Assembly: GCF_033115175.1 (NCBI RefSeq)
Contig: NC_084837.1
Location: forward strand, 23,312,266-23,376,265
DNA: 64,000 nucleotides
DNA from: Lepus europaeus
Taxonomy: Eukaryota; Chordata; Mammalia; Lagomorpha; Leporidae
Direction: 5' to 3'
Program-made: the position numbers and the translations under genes
Notes under the pieces: generated by a model
What the model was told of the DNA's origin: nothing
Database searches by the model: none
What the model saw: only the letters and a program-made list of their open reading frames with translations
In this document: positions 1 through 12,521 of the stretch, piece after piece
Numbering within the stretch: position 1 is the first letter of the stretch
Layout of the letters: every line of letters begins with the position of its first letter

Positions 1-239
1 CTCTTCCAGGCCAGCTCTCTGCTATGGCCCAGGAAGGCAGTGGAGGATGGCCCAAGTGCTTGGGCCCTGCACCCACATGGGAGACCAGGAGAAGCACCTG
101 GCTTCTGGCTTCGGATCAGCGAGATGTGCCGGCCGCAGCGGCCATTGAAGGGTGAACCAGCGGCAAAAAGGAAGACCTTTCTTTCTGTCTCTCTCTCTAT
201 CCACTCTGCCTGTCAAAAAAAAAAAAAAAAAAAAAAAAA
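1..239 (+). mobile_element. CSINE, young subfamily, left-truncated by window edge
   Basis: The body starts at CTCTTCCAGGCCAGCTCTCT and ends CTGTC followed by a run of about 24 A. The pure A-tail suggests a recent insertion. Confidence 0.9.
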
Positions 240-423
240 GGCAGGAACTGGAATCAGATTTGCACACTCACAGACAAAGCAACAACCAAAAATTACAACA
301 GCCCCAAGGTAGAAGCTACCCAAGTGTGCACTGGTAGATGAATGGACAGTGTAGTGTGTACACACAGTGAACAGTGTGTACACACAGCAAAATGTTACTC
401 AGCCTTTAAAGTAGGAAGTTCTT

Positions 424-570
424 GGGGCTGGCACTGTGGCATAGCAGGCAGAGCTGCCATCTGGCTCTTGGCTTCAGCCTCATCCAGCCCTGGCCATTGC
501 GGCCAACTGGGGAGTGAACCTGCAGATGGAAGATCTGTCTTTCCTCTCTGTAGCTCTTTCAAACAAATAT
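424..570 (+). mobile_element. CSINE, older type, internally deleted
   Basis: The 5' head GGGGCTGGCACTGTGGCATA joins directly to the distal part (CTTGGCTTCAGCC...), so the middle is missing. The A/T tail received the next SINE. Confidence 0.8.
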
Positions 571-585
571 ATAAATAAAGCTTTA

Positions 586-913
586 ATGCCGGCGCCGCGG
601 CTCACTAGGCTAATCCTCCGCCTTGCGGCGCCAGCACACTGGGTTCTAGTCCCGGTCGGGGCACTGGATTCTGTCCCAGTTGCTCCTCTTCCAGGCCAGC
701 TCTCTGCTGTGGCCAGGGAGGGCAGTGGAGGATGGCCCAAGTGCTTGGGCCCTGCACCCGCATGGGAGACCAGGAGAAGCACCTGGCTCCTGGCTTTGGA
801 TCAACGTGGTGCGCTGGCCGTAGCGGCCATTGGAGGGTGAACCAACGGCAAAGGAAGACCTTTCTCTCTCTCTCTCTCACTGTCCACTCTGCCTGTCAAA
901 AAAATAAAAATAA
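586..913 (+). mobile_element. CSINE, young, full-length, inserted into an older SINE tail
   Basis: An exact 15-bp duplication ATAAATAAAGCTTTA flanks it at 571-585 and 914-928. The head is GCCGGCGCCGCGGCTCACTA. Confidence 0.9.
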
Positions 914-928
914 ATAAATAAAGCTTTA

Positions 929-1179
929 AAAAAAATAAAGGAAATTCTAACATACACGGCTACAACATGCATGAATCCTGATGCCATTGTGCTTAAGTAA
1001 AGTAAGCCAGGAACAGAGGGGACAATATCCTAGGTTTCTACTGAAGCAGTCAAATTCTTAGAGATAGAAAGTAGAACGATGGGTGCCAGGGACTTGGGGG
1101 AAGGGAAAAGAAGGTTGAGCTATTAATGGATACCGAGTTTCAGTTTGAGATGATGGAACATTCTGGAAGTGGATAGTGG
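929..1179. other. Non-repeat intergenic stretch
   Basis: No exon, RNA gene or CSINE is recognised. The text around 1,010-1,190 reads like old dispersed sequence but I cannot name a family. Confidence 0.4.
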
Positions 1180-1190
1180 ACATGAATGTA

Positions 1191-1605
1191 CTTTTTCTTA
1201 AACTTCTATTTTAATTCCATTTTCCACAAATGTTAATTATTTTAAAGATTTATTTGATTTGAAAGGCAGTTACACAGACACAGAGAGAGCAACAGACAGA
1301 GTGAAAGAGCAAGAGAGACAGAGACACAGAGAGTGAGAGCAAAGGAGAATATCTTCCATCCATTAGTTCATCCTCCAAATGGCCACAACAGCCAGAGCTG
1401 AGTCAGACCAAAGCCAGAAGCTTCTTCCAGGTCTCCCACATGGATGCAGGGGCCCAAGCACTTGGGCCATCTTCCACCGATTTCCCAGGTACATTAGCAG
1501 GGAGCTGGACTGGGAGTGGAGCAGTCGGGCCACAAACTGGTGCCCATATAGTTCAGAGGTGTCACAGGTGGTGGCTTTACCTGCTAGGCCACAGTGCTGG
1601 ACCCA
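1191..1605 (-). mobile_element. CSINE, older type
   Basis: The B-box end is at the right (CACAGTGCTGGACCC) and a degenerate T-rich tail at the left. The duplication ACATGAATGTA is present at 1,180-1,190 and 1,606-1,616. Confidence 0.85.
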
Positions 1606-1680
1606 ACATGAATGTAATTAATAGCATTGGATTGTACACACACAAAGAGGTGAAAATGGTGAGTTTTATGTTATTTTACC

Positions 1681-1704
1681 CCCCCCCACACACACACACA
1701 CATA
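1681..1704 (+). repeat. (C)n/(CA)n microsatellite
   Basis: Eight or more C followed by a CA run. Confidence 0.8.
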
Positions 1705-2528
1705 ACCTGGATGAGCTTTTGAGAGGATGCCTTACGAGGTCAGTTCCATAATCAAGTCCATTGTCAATTTTTTTAAAATAGTGAAGACCAGTAAAATGAT
1801 TGAATTCTTCCATTCTGACTCTAGAACTTGAACACTGAAGACTTCCCGCTGCCCCTGAAACCACTGTCACAGCGAGTTGTTGGCCCGGGGGGCTGGGGGG
1901 TGTGGGAGGGAGAGGAGGGAGCTCATGGGTGCGAAGCTCCGAGGGACCTTGGGAGCCACAGGCCACCCACCTACTCTGCTGCCCTGTGCAAGAGAAACCC
2001 AGGTGTGGCAGGGCCGCCCTGTGTGGTCACCTCCCAAGCGTAGGTTTGAGAAAGGTTTTCCCCCTTTCAGAGTAACTGTGCACCTCGTGCCCTGCCATAT
2101 CTGCCATGGACAGCCAGACGCAGGATGTGTGACGGCGACTTTCTGCTCGACCAGAATTCAGTCGGGATCCTCCGAGTCCTCAGCTCAACTAGTCCTTGAC
2201 CTTGTTTGAGCAAGAATCTTGTAAAGTCAACTTACAGAAAATCCCCAAGCTTGGTATCTGACCACCTTCACAACCCAAGTCCAGTTCCTCCTCTCCAGTG
2301 TTTGGTGTGTAAGTCCTTCACCTGCACTCAGCAAGAATCTCCAGAGCAGGTTTCTAAGCGAGAATGCCCATTGGCTGTAAATCCTCCATTTCCTAGTCAC
2401 GGGCATCCCCTCCCCCACTCTGCCCATTGCCTGTAAATCCTCAGCCAGCTGTGTTGGTTTTGGAGTTGGGCTCAAGCCCTCTCCCCTGTTGCAAAATTCT
2501 TATTGCAATATTCTGGGGAAAAAAAGTC
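1705..2528. other. Non-repeat intergenic stretch
   Basis: Moderately GC-rich; no splice-bounded ORF with family resemblance. Nothing supportable as a gene. Confidence 0.4.
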
Positions 2529-2821
2529 TTTTTAAAAATCTATTTGAAAGGCAGAGTGACAGGGACAGAGACAGAGACAGAGAGATTCCATCTGCTGGTT
2601 CATTCCCCAAATGCCTACCACAGTCTGAACTGGGTAAACTGAAGCCAGGAGCCAGGCACTCAGTGTGGGGCTCCCCGTGAATGGCAGAGGCCTTGGGACA
2701 CCTTCTGCTGCCTTCCTGGGTACATTAACAGGGAGCTGAATTGGAAGCACACAGCAGGTGGGACTAGAACCAGTACTCTGATGTGGGATGCAGGCATCCC
2801 AAGTGGCACAATGCCGCCCCT
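2529..2821 (-). mobile_element. CSINE2-like
   Basis: The left tail is TTTTTAAAAATCTATTTGAA. The right side has GGATGCAGGCATCCCAAGTG, a head form typical of the older subfamily. Confidence 0.85.
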
Positions 2822-5655
2822 TTTATTATTTTAACAAGGATCAGATTATGTTTTTGACACCTATCAGCAGGAGTCTTGCGAGTTTTTTAAAAATATAACA
2901 TTTCAAAATCAGTAGTTAATGGTGGGACGGGGGGAGGGGCAATAGTTACTGCCATAGTAATCCATTATCTATCCAGTCATTTAATTGTGTTCTAGAGAAT
3001 AAAATCCAACAGTATTTGCCAAATGAGCCCATAGGTTCATAGCCTCTAAAAGCTACAAATGTGAACGACCTTAACCAGACCCTTCTGGGAGAAGGGAAGA
3101 GCAACTACTCGGGATGATTTGAAGAGCAAAACCTGAGGCAGGCGTTCAGCCTGATGGTGAAGCTGTCACTAGGGAAGCCTGCATCCCTTCTCAGAGGGTC
3201 CACGTTCCAGCTCTGCTCTGGACTCCGGCTTCCCACTAATGCACACCTGGGAGGCAGCGTTGGGGGCTCAGGGAGCCAAGTCCCTGCCACCCATACCCGA
3301 GTCCTCGCTTAGTTCCCTGGTCAAGGCCTCAATTTGGGCCTTTGTTGGCATTTATTTTTTGGGGGGTCAATCAGTGGATCAGAGCTCCACCTTTCCCTGC
3401 CTGCCTGCCTCTCAAAAGATAAAACCAGTGTGGAGGTCTGGAAATAACTGTTGCAGGCAACCCAAGCCCTGCACCTACTGGCTATTTCTGCCAGCCAGCC
3501 CCATCTGAGAGCCAGCACACATTCACAGTGCCGCACAGGAACGAATGAACATACACACACACACACACACTCACACACGCCTGCTGCCCTTGTCCCACAG
3601 CCAAGACCTAAGAGGCATCAATCGCCCTGTGTCCCTCCCGCTCTGGGGGATCCTCAGACACACGCCCCGGCTCCTGGGGTGGGGCACCACGCAGCCTCTG
3701 CAGTCACCCGAGGGCCCTGCTGACGCTGCAGGGGACGTGGGCGGCTGCAGCCTCTGTGTCCCTGTGACTCACTGGAGGAGCTGTCGCTGGGAGGAAGCAG
3801 GGAGTTACCTCTGAATCCTATTGAGGGTAAATTAAGAGCTGGAAAACCGCTTGCAGAAAGCAGGAAGGAAAAGGCCAACACGTATCCTGGGGCCCAGGGT
3901 CAGGGCGAAGGGAACAGCGCCTTCCCTCCCCGCGAGGAGAGAGGGGACAGTGCGTCTTTGTGCCCCATCCCGGATTCCCAGAGAGGCAGGGGCGGCTCCC
4001 CCGCACGGAGTAGCTCCCGCCCTTTCCTGGCATGGCAGCTAAGCCCCTGCGTGGTCAGGAAGGGCAGCTGTTTCACAAATGTCAGCTCGGGCTGGAGGCC
4101 TTCACCCCACCAAGCGCTCTGCCCTTCAGGGCCCCGGATCTCCCCCTGGCCCAGGGCCACGTGGGCTCCCAGAGTGAGGAGGCCTAGCCTGGATTAGGGA
4201 ACGGACCCATTTGGTCTCGTCAACTTTATTACGGACTTCCTGACTTCCTTGACAAGCCCCACAATTAGTTTGTTTCCAGGAAGGAATGGAATTTAATTTC
4301 TTTAAACATGGCAATCAGTGTGTTCACCAAGTTCTCTAACCAAAAAAAAAAACCAAAAAAACAAAAATGCTCCCCCCTCCCAAAAACCAGCACCCACTAC
4401 CTGAAGATGTTTTAAGTGGTGAGCAGCTAATGTTACTCACTTCAACATTCCTCTCCCCAGCCAAATTCCAATATTTTCATTGGTTAAAGAAATGCCCTTA
4501 AATAAACTATCGATTTTTTAAAAAATGCCCGATAATTCACAAGTCTCCTTAACTGGCCTCTTTCTGCTCTATTACTCAGACATTTTTACTGAAGTGTGGT
4601 AAGAACCATCTCTACTAATTCGTCTGCCAACACAATGAGTCAGCCAAAATGATGTTACATGATACACTATAGGACTTCCATTTTTGGACCAAAAACAGGG
4701 GAAAATAAAAAAAAAAATCACTGTTCCAAGACAGTGATTTTAACCAGACTAAATGACAGGGCATAGGGAGGTATTTCAAAAGGAAGACTCCTTCCTTAGT
4801 TTTCTGTCTGACATCATATGAGCCTTTGTTCCCAATTAACTATTTGTTGTTATCTGTCTTCAGGCATCTAATGGGTTTTCCCCATAAGTAATATTCGCTG
4901 ATGAATAGTAATTTAATCAACTGTTCCCCTCTTGTTAAAAAAAAAAAAAAAAAAAAGCCATATCTTGATATGGGCTAACTCTGGCTAAATTGTATTAGTC
5001 TTTGTAATAAAAAAATTAAATAAAGCTTAAGAAAACATATTGTAGGAAAACCTGTTCCCAGTGAGTTTAATGTCTTCTCATTATTTTTTTTTTAACTCAA
5101 GTTCTCAGTTCTCTCTCATGTTATGAATTAATTAGCTTAAAGACAGAGCTGGTTCTAACTCCCCAGTCCAGCTCTAATACAGAATGAAATATTGGTCATG
5201 GGATCTCAGATGACAAGTCTGCCTTATCTACCGGCTGTGCCCAAGGCAAAGAGGACAGGCCCGAGCAGGAGAGCTGGCGAGAGAACGCTGGACGTCACGA
5301 GTGGGGACCTTTACATCCAGGATTCCCCGTGACCCTGAGGGAGCCCTGGTAGGAAAGCGACATCCTACACTGCTCCCCCTCCGAGGCTGGTGAAAGCTGC
5401 TTTGAGCTGGACAATCAATTTCCCTGGAAGTTTTGCATCAAAATTGACGCTACCTGTGTCATCACAGACAAAGCAAGGCTACAGCAATGTTGCAGATCAG
5501 GAAGGCTTGACAACTCGATCCTTTGTTAAAGAAGAACCAAGTTCTAAAGGATGATATTAGACCCACAGATACCATTGGAATACTGACTGCAGAAGTGTTA
5601 TGTCGAGGTTAAATGCATTCACTGTGGACTGTCCTGAACTAGAAAGAGCGTAACT
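2822..5655. other. SINE-free 2.8-kb intergenic stretch
   Basis: It holds a short (AC)n at about 3,552-3,570, poly(A) runs (4,341-4,350; 4,939-4,956) and no recognised gene. The section 4,200-5,640 is AT-rich with no identifiable repeat, so it is a reasonable place to test for conserved non-coding sequence. Confidence 0.4.
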
Positions 5656-5980
5656 GAGGCCGTCGCTATGGTGTAGCAGGTTAAAGCCCTGTCCTAAAGC
5701 GCCAGCATCCCACATGGGTGCAAGTTCCAGTCCCGGCTGCTCCTCTTCCGATCCAGCTCTCTGCTGTGGCCTGGGAAAGCAGTGGAAGATGGCCCAAGTC
5801 CTTGGGCCCCTGCACCCATGCGGGAGACCCGGAAGAGGCTCCTGGCTTCAGACTGGCTCAGCTCCAGCCATTGTGGCCATCTGGGGAGTAAACCAGTGGA
5901 TGGAAGACCTCTCTTTCTGTCTCTACCTCTCTATGTGACTCTGTCTTTCAAATAAAATAAATCTTTAAAAAAAAAAAAAG
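5656..5980 (+). mobile_element. CSINE, full-length
   Basis: An imperfect duplication AAGAGCGTAACT / AAGAGCGAGTGTAACT flanks it. The tail is AAATAAAATAAATCTTT plus A's. Confidence 0.88.
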
Positions 5981-6181
5981 AGCGAGTGTAACTCTATCCT
6001 TACAAAATAAACCCTGAAGCCTTCCGAGTCCAATTACAGTGTAGGCAGCTGACCTTCAAACGGAGAGCAGGGAGAGAAAGCATGAGTGCTCACACAACCA
6101 GGTGAACCTGGGGTGTATGGGTTTTCTCTGTACTATTCTGATTCCTGCACCTTTTCCACAAGCTTGAAGTTATTTCCAAGT

Positions 6182-6205
6182 TTAAAAAAAAAAAAAAAAA
6201 AAAAA
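6182..6205 (+). repeat. Poly(A) run
   Basis: About 22 A after CCAAGTTT. The preceding text (ACTATTCTGATTCCTGCAC) looks like the 3' end of an old retroposon of unknown family. Confidence 0.5.
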
Positions 6206-6394
6206 CACGACATCTGAGTTTAGTCTGGTTTGGAGACAGGGACATGAGGCAGGGACAGTGGCTAAGACCTGTCTCTTTGACAAGTTACCAAGTAAACGAC
6301 AGCTTACTGGGGAGTTACAATAAAAACCACGCACTCCAGCAGAAACTCCTGCAATCACACCCACCCCTCAGTGTCGAGTTTTCATTCTTGCACT

Positions 6395-6800
6395 AGCCAC
6401 AGTTCCCCAGAGAAACAGACCAACAGGACGCACACGGAGAGACCAACTGCTACGAAGGAACTCACTCAGGTGATGGTGGGGCCTGGTACGTCTGAGATCG
6501 GAGGGGTAGACCAGGAGGCTGGAAACGCAGGGGCGCGCTGGTACTGCAGTGTGCAGGGCGGATCCCCAGTACTGAAAGGCCGGCGTCTCCCGCAGAGCTA
6601 CTGTGCTGCCCCCCTGAGCAGGACCCCTCCTGCTTCCGGGAACCCCCGAGGCCCACCCATATAGTGGGGGAGTAATGAGCTGCACCTGACGGCTCATGAT
6701 TGCAACGTTAAATCCCAGCAGCACCTGGGCTTGTGTTGAGCCACAAGCCAGGCACAACCGACTAGGCAAGTTGACCCGGAAACTGAACCACCACAGTGCC
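6395..6800 (+). mobile_element. Ancient dispersed mammalian repeat (family not assigned)
   Basis: It begins TTCCCCAGAGAAACAGACCA and ends near TAGGCAAGTTGACCCGGAAA, both recognisable parts of a repeat common to placental mammals. This explains the long antisense ORF across it. Confidence 0.55.
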
Positions 6801-7199
6801 AGAAGCAGGGTGCCCAGCGCAACATGAGGCACCCCGTCTTCAAAAAAGCAAACTTGAGAGACAAACCTGTCCCGAGCACCCATGAGAGAATTAGCAAAAC
6901 GATTTAAGGTGACAGAAGGAGAGCTTCGAAGCCAGCTGAGCGAGCGCTGAGACTCAGAGCAGGTGGGAGGCGGGGGTGGGGCCCAGAGTCCAAGGAGGGG
7001 CAGGTGCAGTTCCAGGATGAGGCCTCCTGCGGGCGGTGGGGCCCGAGGGTCTCCCAGATGAACTCCATGAACCCTTTTCTCTTTCTGTTCTTTCTGTTTC
7101 GCGGGAATAGTCAAACAAAGACATGCAGCAAACCCCCGGAAGTAGCATTAGGACCCAGGGTTTTAGCCCGACTCTAAGAGCAGGCTCAGTTAATAAAGC

Positions 7200-8600
7200 C
7201 AGTGAGTTCACCGCGGGGCTCTCATGACACAGGGGTCACAGAACTAAAGGCCTTGTTTACGGCTTGCTAATTTTCTTAATTACTTAGAAATGTGGGAAGC
7301 CTTTGTCTTCCTTGCATGCAAATACCACATCATTCAGTAGTTTTTACCCAATAAAAGTTTTCTGATCTTTGAAATGGTATTACAGACCTATTATTTTATG
7401 ACTTTGCTGTGGTTTTAATTGAAAACTCAAGCATAATTGAAAAAAAAAATTCTAATCACTGTATCTAATTACAAAACAAAGTACGGACATTATTTAACTT
7501 AAATGTGACTTTTACAAATAATAACTCCCAGATGGACAGGAAGTGGCCCTCACAACAGCTGGGTTGCAAGCAGCTCATGTCATTAAAGCAGCCCTTTCTA
7601 AAGTCCCAACTTCCCCATGATAACTTTCCAAATTGCATCTGTAAGCTCAGTCTTTTCAATACCACAAAACCTTTGGCCTCTTCGGCCTTTGATTGCCTTT
7701 TTTTTTTTCCTCCAACACGAATAACTCTTCCATAGGAGAAATAAAAATTCGTGTTTCTGCAGGAGGCACCCAACTCCCAGCAAAATCTGGAGCAACTGAA
7801 TCTTTGTCAGTGGGCCTCACTGAGCGGTTCTGTGTGACTTACTGCTGTACAAGTACACACAGCTGTTTTCTCTCTGGCTCCCCTCTGCCCACCGTCACCA
7901 GGGCGAGGACTTACCAGGCCTGCTTCGGACTTTCACCTGTTGCACGCGCTTCCTAGACCATCGTCGTCCGCGTCCTCTCCATCACCACGCTGGAGAACTG
8001 GCGGCTGACTCCAGGGTCCCCATCTGTGCCCGCCAGGCTGGAGGATGGGGGTGGGGTGGAGGGCTGGAGTCCTTCTCCTCACACACCCCTTGCACATCTC
8101 CAAGGCATCTCAAGCGGCATCTCACCACCCTCCCACTTGCCCACCAGCTGCTCAGCCCCTTTGTCCCCGCTGTTGCACCAGAACCGGTTCTGGAAGCCTT
8201 CTGGCCCCTGCCCTTACGCCCCCTTTTCTCTCACAGCCCAGCACCGCAAACTCTGCAGGCAGCCACCAGGAGCCTGTTAAGCGCACCTCCCAGGTGTTTC
8301 CTGAACGTGCCTCGCCCATTCTAGCCCAGGCCCTCGCTGCTGTTGTCTGGACGCCTGCCATCACGTGGTGCTGTTCTTCCTAATTCCAGCTGTAGCCCCT
8401 TCCACTCAGGCCTCCACGCCAACCCAAGGGCTTGTGCTGGTTCCCTGTCCCTGGCAGGATGCAGTCCTAACAGACCCATGGAGGAGGGCAGGTGTGTTTG
8501 GGGGTGGGGGGCAGCGTGTCCGTGACTCCAGGGCTGGATCTCCAGACAGCCTGCCCCTTTACCTCCCTCCCACCCCCCAATTCTCAAGGCAGGAGACTAT
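7200..8600. other. SINE-free intergenic stretch
   Basis: The AT-rich section 7,250-7,470 contains an octamer ATGCAAAT at 7,316-7,323 and several TAATTA-type cores, which could be an enhancer. 7,960-8,590 is C-rich without a gene I recognise. Confidence 0.35.
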
Positions 8601-8725
8601 GGAGTTTACGTGCCTGGACTCCGGAGTTTGAATGCTTGGGTTCAGATTTCAGGTTTGGAATTTATGGGTTACGTGACCTTGGACAAGTGAACATGTTCAT
8701 GCCTCAGTGTCTGCATTGGTTAACT
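8600..8725 (+). mobile_element. MIR SINE fragment
   Basis: The MIR core is visible: GGACTCCGGAGTTTGAATGC, then GTGACCTTGGACAAGTGA and GCCTCAGTGTCTGCAT. Confidence 0.8.
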
Positions 8726-9010
8726 AACGCCGCATAATAAATGACCTCCTAACTCTGTGGCTACAAGCAGCTAACACTTAGCTCCGAGGGTCTGGGGGTC
8801 AGGAATCTAAGAGCAGCTCACAGCTGTGGCCCAGGGTCTCTCAGGAGGCAGCAGGCAAAGCTGGGGCTATTGTCACCAGGAGCTGGACCGGGTTATGAGA
8901 TCATCTTCCCCTAACAGCTCTCTGACCCTGCACGTGCCAGGAGGCTTGGTTCCTGGATGGCTCTGGGCGTGGCAGGGGCTTCGTTTCTTACCATGTGGGC
9001 CTCTAGGCTG
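8726..9010 (+). mobile_element. Ancient dispersed repeat (family not assigned)
   Basis: ACTCTGTGGCTACAAGCAGC and TTAGCTCCGAGGGTCTGG resemble a MER-type repeat known across mammals. Heavily diverged. Confidence 0.45.
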
Positions 9011-9815
9011 AGCCGCGTGATTGTCTTCAGGAGACCAAAAGACCTCTGTAAGCTGGCCTCAGGGGTCACGTGCTGTCACCCTGAAGCCTCGCATTCAGCA
9101 GAAGCAAGTCACTGAGTCCAGCTCGCACTCAAAGCGACAGGAACTGGGGACTCGGCATCAGAGACCTGGCGGGCGGATTTTAATGTCCCCACCACGTTGT
9201 CCTCTGATGGAGATAAGAATGGTTACTCCTTCACTGAGTCCAGTGAGGATCACAGGAACTGATGCACAGCAAGTTCTAGAATGTTCCACAGCACAAGGCA
9301 TAACTCACCATTGCTTCTGAGTATCCCCGGCTTACCCAGCGCTGCCCACCCCTTCCCCCATCACTTCCCCAGCTCAGTTTGTTTCCCAGTATTCCTGAGC
9401 CACTGCTGCTTCCAGAATGAGTTATGCAAACACCTTTGCTCAGCCTTCCTGGAAGGCTCCCTAGTCCATATTTTCCTCTAACCCCCGATGGATCCTTTTC
9501 TAAGCAGCTTCCATGGAGCTCTCAGTCTGGGCCAGGTGCCCTCCAGACAGCACCCAGGGCTCCTGCCAGGGAGCTGCTGACCACACACACCTGCATTCGC
9601 CCCATCTCCATTGTGAAGGCAGGTGGAGCGCTCAGGCAGATGTTCCTGCCCTGGGCGGGTCTTACAGGAGCTCTGCACCTTGTGAGCTCCTGGAACCTCG
9701 AGCGTGTTTGGAGATCATGGTTCTGTAACTGTCTCTGCCTCCCACTGATACTTTCTTATTGGCTTTATAACGTCAAACACAAGCATAATTGTAGGATGCA
9801 CAAGGAGTCAAATAC

Positions 9816-9854
9816 AGATTTATTTATTCGAAAGGCAGAGCTACAGAAAGACAG

Positions 9855-9885
<31 letters not shown>

Positions 9886-10130
9886 ATCTTCCATCTATGG
9901 CCATAATGGCTGGAGCTGCGCTGATCCGAAGCCAGGAGCCAGGAGCTTCCTCCAGGTCTCCCACGTGGGTGCAGAGGCCCAAGAACCTAGGCCATCCTCC
10001 CCATCCTCCACTGCCTTCCCAGGCCATAGCAGAGAGCTGGATCGGAAGTGGAACAGCCAGGAAAGGAACAGGCGCTCATGTGAGATGCGGCAGGCAGTGG
10101 CTTCACAAGCTACACCACAGTGTCGGCCCC
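9816..10130 (-). mobile_element. CSINE, full-length
   Basis: It runs from AGATTTATTTATTCGAAAGG to CACAGTGTCGGCCCC. It includes a (GA)n run at 9,860-9,884, the antisense of its CT-rich segment. Confidence 0.88.
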
Positions 10131-10195
10131 AACAACACATCAATTTTTGAACAAAGGGATAAGTGGATAAAACTTCAGAGAATACTTTTTACATA

Positions 10196-10514
10196 TTTTT
10201 TAAAGATTTATTGATTTATTTGAAAGTCAGGGTTACAGAAGGCAGAGGTAGGAGGTCTTCCATCTGCTGGTTCACTCTGCAGATGGCCACAATGGCCAGA
10301 ACTGGGTTGATCTGAAGCCGGAAGGCTGGAGCTTTTTCAGGGTCTCCCACACAGGTGCAGGGGCCCAAAGGCTTGGGCCATATTCCACTGCTTGCCAGGC
10401 ACATTAGCAGGGAGCCGGATTGGAAGTGGAGCAGCTAAGACTCGAACTGGTGCCCCTATGGGATGCCAGCACAGCAGGTGGTGGCTTTACCCACTACACC
10501 ACAGTGCCGGCCCC
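10196..10514 (-). mobile_element. CSINE, full-length
   Basis: Left TAAAGATTTATTGATTTATT, right CACAGTGCCGGCCCC. Near-duplicate flanks TTTTTACATATT / TTTTTACTTATT. Confidence 0.88.
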
Positions 10515-10754
10515 TTTTTACTTATTCTTAAAAATGCTTAGGAATCAGATAAACAAAAAAAAAAAAAAAACACGTCATGTAAGTTAGAATCCTTCCTAGG
10601 CCAGCTTGAGTGAAAAGAGATTACTTTGTAGTTTCTACCTGGGCTGTTGGAAGTCTGTTTTCTCAGAATGGACTTCTGTCTTCTCACTAATTAATACTTT
10701 CAAAAGCTATGTTTAAAATGACAAATCTATATCATACTCTTATAACATCATTAT

Positions 10755-11050
10755 GTTTTTTAAAGATTATAATTTACTTGTTTATTTTAAAAGCAGCACA
10801 ACAGAGAGAGGATCAGAGAGAGAGATTCCATCTACTGGTTCACTTCACAGAGGCTGCAATGACTGGGGCTGGGCCTAGCTGAAGGCAGGAGCCGGGAACT
10901 CTATGCTAGGCACCCCACATTGGGGGGGGGGGGCTGAAGTACTTGGACCATGGTGATTGCTTCTCTGGTGCATTAGCAGGAAACCAGATCAGAAGCGGAG
11001 GAGCCGGGACTTGAACCAGCGGTCTGGTTATTGATGCGTGCATCACAAGC
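10755..11050 (-). mobile_element. CSINE, diverged
   Basis: TTTAAAGATTATAATTTACT at left; the body keeps CATTAGCAGGAAACCAGATC. It carries an internal G10 run at 10,922-10,932. Confidence 0.75.
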
Positions 11051-11901
11051 CTTTCTCACATTGCTATATTTATATCCTCTAAGTAGCTCTAAGAACTTTG
11101 TGAGAAAATAACGCCTGTTCACTATTTGCAGTCTACAAGGCCAAAGCATAGACCATTTCTCCCATATTTAACATATTTTTACAATCTCTTGTTTAAAAGG
11201 TGATTTCACTATTAATGCCTTTATTTGTAGTTATTCAAAGCATCCAGAGATAAATGTAAGAAGTTTGCCTATAAACACACGGATGGCTAAAAATGGAATA
11301 TGACTCAGACCAAAGAAATCACTTTAGAAACAGTCACAAAGCAAATCTGAACCTAAAATCTGTTTTTCAACAGCCACTCAAACATGCACATGCAAACAAA
11401 CTGAGCGATGCCTTTGTGACTTACACCAGAGCACAGGACACTTGAAAACGCTGGCATGCACAGAGAGACGCAGGAACTGTGAGGATGTTCACGTGTCGTC
11501 TGTGGTGTTCAAAAGTCATACCCTTGGCAACTGTCAGAGAAAATACACACTGAAGTTGTTGTCTTTTGGACAGGTAATAAATTGTGTACTTTTGTGGGGT
11601 ACAGTGTGATGTTTCGGCACTTGGGTACACTGGAGATTGATCCACTCATGCTATTTAGTCATGCTGTCAAGTCTTGTTATTTCTTTGTGTAGGGAACATT
11701 CAAAATCCTCTCTTCCAGCTGGTTTGAATGATGAGACATTGCTGGCGAAAATCCCCCTTCTGTGTACTAGAACACCGGAACTTACTCCTCTTGTCAGGTG
11801 TGAGTTTGTACCTGTTAACCATTCTCTTCCTCTCTGCGCCTTCTTTCACCCTCCCCAGCCCCTGGTAACCAGTATTCTGCCCTCTGCATTTCTGAGCTCA
11901 G

Positions 11902-12212
11902 TTTTTTTTTAAAGATTTATTTACTTATGAGAGAGAGAGAGAGAGGCCCTCCATACACTGGTTCACTCCCCAAATGACTACAATAGCAACAGCTGGGGCT
12001 GGGCCAGGCCGAAGCTGGGAGCCAGGAGCTTCTTCTGAGTCTCCAATGTGGGTGCAGGGGCCCAAGCATTTGAGCCATCCTCCATTGCTTTCCCAGGTGC
12101 ATTAGCAGGGAGCTGGATTGGAAGTGGAGCAGCCGGGTCTTGAACTGGCGCCCATACGGGATGTTGGCATCGCAGGTAGATGCTTAACCTGTTGTGCTAC
12201 AGCACCAGCCCT
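11902..12212 (-). mobile_element. CSINE inside L1M
   Basis: The imperfect duplication TGAGCTCAG / TGAGTTCAG flanks it. Inserted in the antisense L1M fragment. Confidence 0.88.
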
Positions 12213-12365
12213 TGAGTTCAGATTTTTAAGAGTCCACATATGAGTGAAATCTTGCAATATTTATCTTTATGTGCCTGGGTTATTTCACTTAACATGATCT
12301 TCAGGTCTGCCCATGTTGCTGTAAAAGACAGGATTCCATCCTTTCTCATGACTGCATAGTATTCC

Positions 12366-12391
12366 TGTGTGTGTGTGTGTGTGTGTGAGTG
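12366..12391 (+). repeat. (TG)n microsatellite
   Basis: About 12 TG units within the L1M fragment. Confidence 0.85.
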
Positions 12392-12521
12392 ATATTTTCT
12401 TTATCCACTGATCTGTTGGTGGACACCTAGGTTGATTCCTTTTCTCAGCTACTGTGAATAGTGCTGCAATGAACACGAGAATATAGATATCTCTTTGATA
12501 TCTTCATGAAATCTATTTCTT

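Larger units (their letters stand above)
11565..12521 (-). mobile_element. L1M 3' fragment, antisense, interrupted by a CSINE
   Basis: The + strand shows familiar antisense L1M sequence: CCCAGCCCCTGGTAACCA, then after the SINE AGAGTCCACATATGAGTGA, TTTCACTTAACATGATCTTC and GTGAATAGTGCTGCAATGAA. The SINE at 11,902-12,212 splits it. Another SINE follows at 12,522, and the target continues for a few bases after 12,829. Confidence 0.8.

Noticed and set aside
6368-7114. 248-aa antisense ORF
   Set aside because: It overlaps an ancient dispersed repeat and GC-rich sequence, has no family resemblance, and its composition (Pro/Ser/Leu/Arg-rich) is typical of chance ORFs.
9424-9906. 160-aa ORF
   Set aside because: No family resemblance, and it ends inside a CSINE GA tract.
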